Source: Nectonema munidae (taxonomy: Eukaryota > Nematomorpha > Nectonematoida > Nectonematidae). From it: a DNA stretch of 64,000 nucleotides. Position 1 is the first letter of the stretch; every line of letters starts with the position of its first letter. Shown in pieces: positions 1 to 12,300 of this stretch. The notes beneath the pieces were generated by a model that was not told the origin of the DNA, did no database searches, and saw only the letters and a program-made list of their open reading frames with translations. Made by a program: the position numbers and the translations under genes. Location of the stretch: the NCBI GenBank assembly GCA_030549495.1, contig JAUIRK010000890.1, forward strand, positions 352,001-416,000, read 5' to 3'.

Positions 1-258
1 TGAGTATTGTGGATCCTTCTATGAGCAAGGAAGGTTTGCTGTTGTATCGAATTAGAGGCCCTATGGTATTGAAGCCAATTATCTAGCCAGACTTACTCAT
101 ACAACTCCCCCTCCCCCAGTATATTGAGATTAGAAACTTAATTTTACAGATAACATTCATTCATCCATCCATTTCTCTATCTTTAATTGATAACGGTAAA
201 AAAGTGAAGACTAATATTAATAAAATTGAATGAAATTATTAAAATTTATATCCAATAC

Positions 259-301
259 TTCAGAAGACGCTTTGGAAGACTTTTGTTTAGCTGAGCTGGA
301 A
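259..301 (-). CDS. msps: Msps exon 10 (Ser/Lys-rich linker, probable)
   Basis: After a 65-nt intron (GTAAAT...CTCTAG) a 43-nt segment reads SSSAKQKSSKASSE, a plausible linker between TOG2 and TOG3. It is too short and biased in composition to prove by similarity. The support is frame, acceptor quality and the composition match to the end of exon 9. No later exon could be recognised in bases 1-258. Confidence 0.6.
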
Positions 302-3300
302 CTAGAGTTAAATAAAAAAAAAGTAAAAAATCAAGGCAATAAAAATGAAGGGAAAACGTTATTTACTTTGATGAGCTTTTACTTTGGTTAGAAGTGGAAA
401 TGGTGTTGGTGTTGTGCTTCACCTCAACAGTGATGGAATACTCCTTAACCTTATCCAACTTGATTTTGTCAATCTCTGAGATTAACGGAATGATTGCCTT
501 CTCACCAAACACTTTGAGTAGGGTGCCTGCAAAACGCAAAGCAATTATAACAATCGTAGATCATTCTAGCGCTTAATAGTCATAATAGTTGACAATTCCT
601 CAAGCAATTTCTAAATGGACCTTAATGCGTAAAATTTTAGAAACCTATTGTCGCCGTTAGGATTAATATAGAATCAGCATTAGTGTTATGGTTGAAGTTA
701 CGTTCAGTGTTAGCAGAATCCTACATAGATACATTTACATATACACTTTTTGACATTCCTGACAAATTTTTCTATTGATTTGTATTAATGTATGCCTGGC
801 ACATAAAACATCTAGATCCATGATTCCCAAACTGGGGGCGCGGCCCCTGAGGGGAGATGGCTATAAGAGGGGCGTAAGGCGAAAATATGACTATTTTGCA
901 AGAAAACCAGAATATACCAGTCACGTGAGTGTTGCAGTGTATGTCTGTGATTGTGTGTGGTGTATAAGACTATGCTTTATGACGTGATTCTATTGTTAAA
1001 AATTTTTTTGTTGACTCCACTGCAGTCACTGTATCTATAGTGTGTAATTATCTCTTACAGAAATGTCGGTAGCAAAGAAAAGAAAAGATGAGTACATAAA
1101 GTTTGGCTTCACCTTTACCGATAAAAATGGAATTCACCTTCTTCAATGTGTCGTTTGCGATGCAGTTCTCAGCAATGACTCATTAAGGCCTGGTCGCCTG
1201 GAACGTCATTTGAAGACAAACCAGTCTGCACTGAAAAACAAGCCAAAGGAGTTTTTCACAGCCAAACTTCACGAGTTAAAACAAATGAAGCTGTACAGCA
1301 CTGGAGCTTTTCATCAGGAGACATTCGAAGTGGTTGAAGCATCTTACGAACCCTCATTGCTTATTTCAAAAGCAAAAAAGCTCATTCTGTTGGAGACACT
1401 CTTGTAAAACCATGCTTACTGAGTGCTGCGGGTATTGTGCTTGGAGATGAAAGTCAGAAGAAGTTATTAAAAATATTTCTTTCTGACAACACCGTGAAGC
1501 GTCTGATTGATGAGATCTCAGAGGACATTAAGGAACAAGTTTTGGAGAAAATAAAATCATCTTGCTTTTTTTCAATACAGTGTGATGAAATAACTGATGT
1601 TGTCAATTGTTGTCAATTACTTGGTTACTCACGATTTATGGATGAAGGAATTTTGAAAGAAGAAATACTTTTCTCTGCAGAACTAGACACAACATCAAAG
1701 GCTTCAGATGTGTTTGCAAAATTTCAAATTTTTTCAAGAACATAATCTCTCATGGGGAAATTTATTCGGTGTCTGAACTGACGGTGCCCCAGCAATGCTT
1801 GGAACACGTTCTGGATTCGTGAAGTTAGTCAAAGAAAAGAATCAAGCAATAACTGCTACTCACTGTGTTATTTATAGGCAAGCCTTAGCCGCCAAGACTC
1901 TACCAGACGAACTACGCTTGTCACTAAACTTGGCCATTAAAGTAGAAAATTTTGTGAAAAAGAGCTCTTTAAATTCTAAGCTTTTTACAACTCTTTGTAC
2001 AGATTTAGGGAGTGATCACAAATCTCTTCCGCTCTACACAGAGATCCGTTGGTTGTCCAAGTAAATATGCTGAGTCGCCTATATGAGCTGAAGGATGAAG
2101 TGAAAATTTTTCTACAAAGCCAGAAGACAGAAAATTTACATGATGCAGTCTCAGAAGAAAAGTTCCAGCATAAACTAGCATATCTTGTTGATTTTTTTGA
2201 GGCAATCAACAACCTAAATTTGAAGCCTAAAGGGAGGAATGCAGCCATTATTGCACATTATGAAGCAATAAATGCTTTCACGGAGAAAATCTAACTTTGG
2301 AAACGTAAAGTACAAGCAGGGAATTTCTCTTCATTTTCTCATCTCAATGAACATATGTCTGAAAAGAATGACCTTGAACAGTATGGTGCAGACATGAAGA
2401 AAGAAATTTTTATCTCATTTAGACTCCCTTGCTGAAGAATTTGTGCACTATTTTCCAGATATTTCCATGAACAAAATTATTTGGAAGCTGATACGAAACC
2501 CATTCAATATTAGTGTAGACTTGCTGGGCGATCATCTGGAAGAGAAAGCCATAGATTTGAAGTCTGAGTCAACTGCGGCAGATAATTTCCAGACGACCAT
2601 TAAGCTGGAAGAATTTTGGGTGAAATATCTCCCATTTACACTAAACTTGGAGAAGAAGCACTTTGTTTATTGATTCCCTTTTCATCAACTTATTTTGGTG
2701 AAGTGGGATGTCTCGACTCTTGTTGTACTGAAAACAAAATAGCGAAATCGACTGCTCGTAGGAAGTGATTTGCGTTGTGCGTTGTTCTCTTTGAGGTCTA
2801 GAATTTCTGATCTAGTGAAAAAGAAACAAGAACATCCATCCCACTCATAATTGAAATTATTTCAGCTTTTATTTCTTTTTCAAGGATTTAGTTTAGCTAA
2901 AAGAAACTTAAAAAAATTTTTTAAGTGATAGTGTTGCAATTTCCCTTTAATATTTTTTATTTATATAAATATATATGTGGCAATTTGGCTAGGTATGTGC
3001 CTGAACACGTACATTATTGCTGCATAATAAATGTCTTATGCTTCTTGTATTACAAATGAATTTATTTGTTTTCATCCATGTGCACCAGGCAGGGATATAC
3101 CTCCCTTTCCAAAAATTGCTAAAGATATAAAAATTATAAAATGAAATTATTATGAATATATAAAGTTTATTATATCATGCATATCTTTTATATATTTTGG
3201 ATATTGGGGGCGGGGGGCGTGAGGATTTTATGGAAGTCAAAAGGGGGCGTCAAGCAGAAAAGTTTGGGAACCACTGATACACACACACACACATAGATAC

Positions 3301-6300
3301 ATACATACAAATACATACATATTAACATTAAAAAGCCATACACTGCAATACTTAAATCTCAAAAACTGCTGTATACGTAAGAAGTCGTTATGAAAAAGAA
3401 GAGACGTACCCAAAGCAGAAACAGACGCTTCCCTGACACTTGGGTCAGTGTCGTTGATTGTCTTGATCAAGGATGTGACCAAGGCTTTGAGAAACTTCTT
3501 GTTTATGGAAGAGGGCGGGAATATCGAATCGCAGAAGAGACGCGACAAAAAGCCGACACACTCTGCCCTGATGGAAGGATTTTTATTCGCTAGAAATAAT
3601 GAAAGAATAGACTACATGTTGTAGGGTGAGTGAACAAAAATGTAAAGGAGGTAATTGCTCTTTGACAACCCAATTTTGATAATTAACCCCTTAACGACCA
3701 GAATAATCAGACGATATCTAGTAAAAAGCAGAATATTTGTATTAAAAAGCATTAATAAACGCAGACGATTCACATTTTTGTGAAGTCGACATATGTCAAC
3801 TGTGCTCGATAAACGGTCAATCGCTTGCTTTGCTTTTCAATCCAATTTCAATATATTTAAAGCACACGATTTTCATTTCTTAGAAAGCTGGTGTCACACG
3901 AATGCGTTAAGAAAAAAACAAAAGTTAAAAAGAGGCTTTAAAAGTAAGTCCTACTGTTTGAGTGAATTCATTGTTAGTTTTGAGGATCAAAGCGTGTTAA
4001 AAGAAATGAAAGTTTGGCGAACCATAAACTCTTTTTACTAAAATAAGCATCCACAACTGTTCCGTTCTTTAGCATCGATTTTAGAATGGAAATTTTTTTC
4101 AAAATAAAGATTCTAAAAAAAGTTAAAAAAATCTTTTTCTCTATTTATTTTTGCAATAACTTTTTTTTAAATCAAATATTAATTTTATTCAGGAAAAAGG
4201 TATACAGTTTTACAATCCAATTTTTTTATGAATTACAATTCTAAAAGTAGAAGTAAAAATGGCTGAACATGTTGTCTTTTTCTTTCAAATAGCAAAATGA
4301 CCCAAATCTCAAACGATCACGGACGAGATCACATTTTGGTGAATGCTATGATTACTTTAAAATACGCGAAAAAGTTTAGAATAAAAGCAAAATATGAAGA
4401 AGCTTATGCTAAGCAACTTTACAGGCTGTTCAATTGATAATGCAGTCACTAAAGATGAAAATAATACCTTCTTATTGGAACATTTTGACTCTCCTGAGTC
4501 CTTATCAACCAGGTACAAAGATAATACAGGTGGATAGATTAGGAGTGATGATTACAATATTAAAAATTTTAATGTTGATAAAGAATAAAGGAAAGTCTAA
4601 ATATTGCAATAAAGAGTTATATTACATTCAACTATATTATTACAATCTTTTAATTAAATAAAAATATATATAGAACATTAAAATCGTTCAGCAACATCTT
4701 TCTTAATTAAATATTTCATAATAATAAAAATTGGACAGAAATTTTAAAAATCCTAGAGTAAATTCTTTACAAAATAAACGGGTTAAAATAAAGCCAAAAT
4801 CGCCCAAGAAAAGGTTGGTGGGTATGCGTTATGAAAGAAGAATCTGATCTTGGATGGTGTAATAAGAACGCTACTAAACATTATTATTAAAAAATGGAAG
4901 TGATATTCAGTGAAAAATTAACCTGTAGCTTCTAGGATGTCTTCATGGATGCTTTCATAGGAGGGAAGAGTTGTGGCAACGCTATCAATAGCTTGTCTCA
5001 AAGACGTAACGATATTGGGCTTCTTTTCCTTGAATTTGTCGAGAAGTAAGGTGGTACAGGAGGGCGCATATTGCGAAAATTTCTTACGCAGACCTGAAGG
5101 CAACAGTAATCATAGGTAAACTGATTCAAAGGAGGTTGCCTTTAAGAAGGAACATTCACAATTAGAAGAGCTAAAATTTTATTTAAATAGTCTCTTTTTA
5201 AACTGTCTCATGTACACTTTTTCTTTCATACTACATTTATTGCATTTCGCAGACTTTTTCTTTTCACCTTTATGTAATTTCAAAAGATTCTATTTTAAGC
5301 GTATTTGTTCATCTCTAGTGTATGATTCTAGAGATTCTAGATGTAGACTTCAATCTCTAGCTATGGAGAAACAAAAGATCTAAAATATATTCTTGTAAAT
5401 AAGATCTCCTTTATGCAAGTGCAATTTCTCCAATACTAAGGTATTTTTCATTGGCGGTACTTAAGGGTTTTGTATTAAATTTATAACTCGTATACTCTTT
5501 ATATATTCTGCTATTAGAGGAAATTTGATAGTCTTTTTCACAGAATAGCTAATCTCTGCAATGATCAAAATAAAAACTTTTCACTCAACACACTATCACG
5601 TTGAAATAACAAAAGGAATGTAAGGTAAATATATTTAAAAGCAGTTCCGGATTAACAGATGTAGCAGCTGCTACTGGCCCTGCGCTTTGTTGAAAAAATT
5701 TTTTTTTTTGACTTTTTGTAATATTTTTTCGTTTTCTCCAATTCTTCTTTTATATTTCCTCCTTAAAATAAATTTTTGTTCTTGAATTTTGGGGTTTTTA
5801 CCTTTTTTTGTAGAATCTAGACCAATTTTATTAAAAAATCTTTATTTCCTGACTATCATTCGTAAATTTAATCGATCTGCTACATGCCCCACACTTGGTA
5901 GAGACGGCACTGTTTAAAAGAATATTTTGCAATGGAAGTAAAATCTTGAAAACCTAACACAAAACATAGATTTTTAAGAAAAGAAAATAATTATTATCAC
6001 CCACAAATATGATTTGTCTGTTCTTACTAGGCAGAATCAAATAGTAATTTTTGTAAGAAAAATGCAAATATGAATATTTTTCTTCACCATTGCATCAATA
6101 CAAATACAAGCACTAAAATTTGTATAGAATTTGCAGTGTAGTTCATTCGCAAAGGAGGAGCTAATAAACAAAAATGATTTGCTCTTCCATACTTCTCTTC
6201 TTGACTGTATCGCTTTTATCTGTGAAATATACTTTAATCCTGGCGTAACGTGATCATACAGTAAGGATACTCTTTGTTTTACATTCAATGCTTCAAAGAG

Positions 6301-9300
6301 TGTTCCGCCATCAGTACACATTTTTCTAACTAGGAAAACAGATCAGACAAACACAATAACTCACAGACAGGTAAAAAGATACCCACACACCACAAATAAT
6401 AAAAAAAATTACAGAATAATCTATAGAAAATAAAAAGAATGAAGAGAAAGCGAAATTTTGTATAAGAATATAGAGCATAGATCAAATAGAAATGTTGGAA
6501 ATATAGAAAACAAGATAGAGAATAGAGAAATGAAGGATGAAATTTCAATTGGGCGTCTAATAACAAATACAATTCAAATTGTATTGTTTTAAAATTTACA
6601 TTTCTTGGCTTCGCCAATTTTCGATAACAAATCAAGACCGAACATAGCTCAAGAGCAGGGGTCATCAAAATACGGCCCGTAGCGCAGATCTGGCTCGAGA
6701 AGTAAGTTTTATCCGGGACGGATGCTAAATTTTGATATTGATAGGTGGTACAAAATAAGTATTTTTGAAATATATCGTGTTCATTTCCACTTTTTATGTA
6801 TCTTCAGTGTATCAACTTTGTCACATCCATAGGGAAAACATAGAAACGTTTGCTTTATTTTGTTTTAAACAAGTATTAATAGGAATTTCATATTAGCTGT
6901 GTTTTTAACCTTTCAATATTCTGGGCCGCGTTTTTTAAATTTTCGGTAATCAAGCCCACTTCAAGAAAAGCGTGAACTCTGCTCAAGAGGGATACGGACC
7001 AAGAGACTAGCCACTGCCCGTTAAGGTCTCTAGTGAGCACCCATATTACTTGGTAGAAGAGCGTAGTGTAGAAAGATATCAGTATATACCTATGGGTAAG
7101 AGCGCAAGAGCATTTATAGCAACGCCGACAACACTCACATTTTTGTCGCTGGATATGACTTTCTTAAGTATTTTGACGAGTTCGAAGTAATCGGAAGAGA
7201 CGCATAACTTCGTATTTTCAGTGAGTAGGGAGAGGAGCTTTTCCAAAACTTCCTTGCGCTCAGACCATTTCACAGCGGATTCCAAGCGAGAATAGAAATC
7301 TTTAGGGAGAAGAGATAGAACATCAACTTCTTCCAAAAAATCAAACTTGTCTAGCTAAAAAGAAAAAATATTTTACAAAGCCTTCACATATGAAGTTGAT
7401 GTCAAATATAAAGCTAATGATGATGCTGATATTGACGAAGAAGTCTTGATGATCAATTTATAGCTAGGATGTTTAGGCATTTTAAATTAAAAACAAAACA
7501 AAACAAAAGAAAATGATCTTTCTACTTTAATCAACGTGAAAGAAGCAAAATTAAAGAACGCACCAATTATAGGAATCATTATTACCTAAGTCAATATTAT
7601 TTTCTTCTTGAATACCCTCAAGCAATATTCTAAATCTCTGCTAAATTTTCAGGCGTCAAATCATGTCAGAAATTAAGCCACTTGCTTAGCAAACACTCTC
7701 CCTTTCCTAAGAAATAAGACTCTTTTTGAGATAATTTAATTATTTTTAATATAATTTAAAAATAAAATGTTTACTATATTATTACTTAAAAAAATTATTA
7801 AATCATGAAAAGAAACCATCTAAGAATCGTGAGGCCTGAAAAGGCCCTCCACCCTTAGAAACCAAACACACAAATATCAACACATCTATCGAGAGGGGAA
7901 AAATCTGAAAGAGGAAGAAATGATCGCCCTGAGATTACGATAAAGAACAGAAGATTGTGACACTCCAGAGAGTGATGATGATGAACTCACACCTCCAATT
8001 TATTCAGCAACAGCTAGACAGCGATTTTTCACCGCCTTGCAGTTCATCAAGAGCGATATTCAATCACATGATCCTCAATACAACATCACATCTTTGCTCA
8101 CAGATTTACTGCAGACATCATACAACAGATTCTCAACAAAAGTCACGGAGTTGTACTACTTTATGTAATTTCATTCGGTCTAAACAAGAAAAATAGCTCA
8201 CTATGAAAAGTCACAGACAACATAATCGATTTATTACAAAGAAAGAGACAACCTAAAAGATTTTTCTCAACCTCTCCTCACACCAATTGTCAACAGACCT
8301 GATTCATTTCAAATGAATTGGTTACGTGGATTGATTACTCAGTACGAGACACTTTGCCGCTTAAAATTAAATTTTAAAATTTATAAATGTAAACATTTTT
8401 AGCAACAAAATGTCACCAACATAGAAAAGCAAAGAATCATCTTATCTACTATCCTCATAGTATTCCTACCTACACATGTATTCAGTTAGCAAAAGTAAAT
8501 TGTTTGAAAATACATTTAGGACTTAGTTCTAGGATTTGCCAGGTAAGGAGTCGTGAATTTAAAGTAGCCCCTTTTAAATAGGAATGGAGAGTTTAAAATG
8601 TTTGGAAGAAAATTTGCTACGCACCTCAAATTTATATGAACTAGCATTCAATTGCATAAGTGATAGGGCGGAATTACATGATAATGAAATCACTTGTACG
8701 CAAAATAATACGAGAAGGGCGAAATGAACTCCATACAAACCAACGCATCAGAACCCATGAAAATAGAGCAGCTTTGGATTCCTTCACTGTACTGAAACGA
8801 GTACAGCAGCGTCTAATGGGTCAAAGCCGATTTTACTTAAAAGCAAATCCAGCATTCACCATTCATATCCAAAATATCACAAGAGACACTTTAAAAAGCA
8901 AAAATTACTTTCATGAATAAAAGCACAATCATTTGCTTTGTTTTTAGTTTTATAACAAAAATGTGAAGGAAATTGCAAAAAGAGCGCGAACTATTTTTAT
9001 GACAATCTGGACATAAGAAAAACTAAAACATCAAATAAATGAATGTTTGAGAATGAGGGTGCTATAAACTTGAATTTCTGAAAAAAAGACTTGCTTGTTT
9101 AAAATGTATTTAGCAAATATAATAAGGACATTTATGCTAACTTGTGTATACATTAATTTAACTCTTTCAGTCACAGTAATCAATAGGGGTAAACCTTTTA
9201 AGCTTTAAATTATAGAAAATACTTTCTTATATAGTTAGGTAATGTGCTATAAAAAACATTTGCCCGCTAGATCAAATGAATAGGAAATTAATTTCAAAAA

Positions 9301-12300
9301 TAGCTTTTAAATCACAAACCAAATAAGTCTTTTAAATAATATAAATAAAGATAAAAAATTGAGACAATTCAACATTATGGAGAGGGGGTAAACGCAGCTT
9401 TCATAGTAAAACTCGAAGATTCCGTTTTCAATCACTTTTTCAGATTAGCATTATATGAAGCAAAATATTATCTTGCAAGGATTCCTTCATTACTACTTCT
9501 TCCCTTTTCCAACTAAAATATATTCTCCTTTAAATCCTTTCAATGTTTTTTTCACTTTCTTCAAAGTTTTCATAATAATTCATTTCAGCAATAAGCCACC
9601 TTGTTCATTTTGAAACGCCTGAATCTGGAGAAAAGTTACAATGCCAAAAAGTTCATTTCGTAATTTTCTCTTTATGAACTTTTTGGCTTTAACTTTCAAG
9701 GTGAAGTTAGGCAAAAAATGCACAAAACAAGACATGTAATGGTCTGGATATTAGGTGGTTTACTAGCTGAAAAATGTCTTACTTAGCGGGATCTTTTAAA
9801 AGTAAACGCAAGTTTTCCCTTTTTAATCGAAGCTCTTTGATGAAATCATCAATTAAATGAATCAATTTATGTTCTCTACAAGAGGAGGCGTAAAAATGTA
9901 CACCCATACTAAAAATATTCTAATGTGTAAAGAGATATAATCATCTATTTTTTATTTGTTGGTGAATTCTTCAATATATATATATAGGGTATTCATTAAA
10001 AACGTGATCTTCGTTTGTTATCTTCTAAAATTTTGACAAATTTTAGATTAATTAGAAAAATTGGACAATTAAAAAATTTGGCGCATCAAACAAAAAATAG
10101 CCTAAATTTGCGTTTTAGAAAAGTTCTGCTATTTAAAAAGCAAGTGTTGGCATTATTCACTTTCAATAGCCCTAGCTAGAGTGATGAAGAAGAAGAATAT
10201 AAGTGAATTATAATTACGATCACATTAAGAGTTTATAACACCCTGATTCAGGATTCTTAATCGTGAGCGAATCCCCCCCCCCCCTTATGAGCGAAAATGG
10301 AATTCAGGAGGGCAATTTCTTGTTCGCCATTATATAAACAAACATAAAAAATTTTCAAGAACTTAAGACTCTGATATAGTCAGAATTTCAAAGTTAAGTC
10401 TTTTCTAATTTTTAATCGCAACAAGATCACTTATTGCTTAAGGATTTGGAACTCAGGATAGAAGAATGGGCGGCAAATCATTTTCCTGTAAAATAGAATT
10501 TGTAGAAGAAATTTTTTGGGAGATTATAGAACTTAAATGGAATAAAAGAATACAAATCAAAGTATGAAAAAGTTAATATTAAAGATTTTTGGTTTTTTTA
10601 CTTAATTTTATAAATTTTTAGAATCTCATTGGGCGATTTAAGCAAAAAGGTTCAGAAACGCTGTTCTAATTCACGTTTTTTTGTTTTAACATTACAAAAA
10701 TTAAAAATAAATTATTTCAACGCTAAAATATACAAAACCCACTACCATTTCTGTAGATGGATTTTATTTTGAAAGACTCTTGTTCGAACTCTACGTGTGT
10801 TTCAAGTTGGTCATGTGATTAAAATGCTTCATACCTCGTCCCGATTATCCTCTGGTTCGGTGCAACTCATGGATTGAGCGTCATCAGTAGGCTCTGATCC
10901 GGCAGAAGTCATCTTGGTTTGTTGAGAGCGTAAAAAACGGGAAGCAACAGGTGGCTTTTTGTTCTGAGAAGAAATATTCTTGAATTCCGCTTCAAGTTCA
11001 CTCAGCAAAAAAGGCTTCAGATTTTTAAGGGGCGCGTTGATTGCTGAACCAATCCACGTATAAACTTAATACGAATGGTGAGAATTTGTACAAGCGATTG
11101 GAAACACATTTACTTGTGTGTGTTAAATTTTTGGCTTCAAAGCGGATTGCGGGATCTTTGTGATCAAGAATATTGGGCAGTTCTTTAAAAATTGGTTTAA
11201 TTTGGAAGCTTGACCATCCAAAAGCTCTAAATATCAGACAAAAGTTCCAAATTACAAATCTCATTAAGAATTTTATAATACAAATAATATGAATACATAA
11301 TATTACCATATTTATATAGATACAGTGGCTTTAAAATTTGAAGGGAAACTAGCTTATTGAATGAAGAGAGACTTTTAAAAGGAAATTCGTATAACATTAA
11401 ATATCTAATATATAATATAATATAACTATTTCAAAAAACTGCAAGGCTAACAAATATAAATGATTGATATTTCATTTTAAGAAGGGAGGCTATTGCTCAA
11501 TCCCCGCCCCCTCTTGAATACACCACTGTATATATATATATGTATGATCAAGATGCGCACAATTTAACGACTTACCCTTTTGAGGACCAGAATTTTGAAG
11601 AATAATCGTCTGCTTTTTTACAATGGAATTTTGTATGTTGTAAGCAGACGATTATTATTTCTTGGTACACTTTTTTTTTGGAAATTTTTTGCCTCAAAGG
11701 GTTAAATAATGTAATAACGCTTGAAACCGTTATCTTCTTATTTTGTATACTTATAAAAATATGTGCAAGTTTTTGGTGTTTTGAAGTGTTTTAACATTAG
11801 CTAATGGCAGTATACCCAGTATAGGTCCTGACAGAGGGGCATCCGCGTGGTGGAAGCGGAGCTTTTGAATAGACTAGAAGCCCCTTTACAACTTCTTATT
11901 GGAAGAAAGAAGGAACTGGACTTTGCACATGGAAAAGTTTTGTACGCTTCCAAGACACTACGGCCAGAGTGGCACCCCAATGCTGTGAACAACAGCCCCG
12001 TTTATGATGAATACTTTGCATGCAATGTTTATCCAAAAGTTTGGGACATCGGGGAATCAAAAATTAGTTTATGCAGTACTAAAATTATTTTAAAGATCTC
12101 AGCTGATCGTTCCTTGAATATGTCAATAGTATAGAATATTTGACTTACAAAAATTAGGGCAAATAAGTTCCATTAATATCCTAAAATTTCATACAATGCA
12201 ATATATACCATTTTTACTTCTATATTATCTTTTTTTTTACTTCTAATTGGTTTTTTCAATTCTAAACGCTCTTTCTAAAATACAAAATAAAATTGAAAAA

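Noticed and set aside
394-576. Plus-strand 60-codon open frame at the left end
   Set aside because: It lies antisense to Msps exon 9, whose minus-strand reading is highly conserved.
3390-3593. Plus-strand open frame of 67 codons
   Set aside because: Antisense shadow of Msps exon 8.
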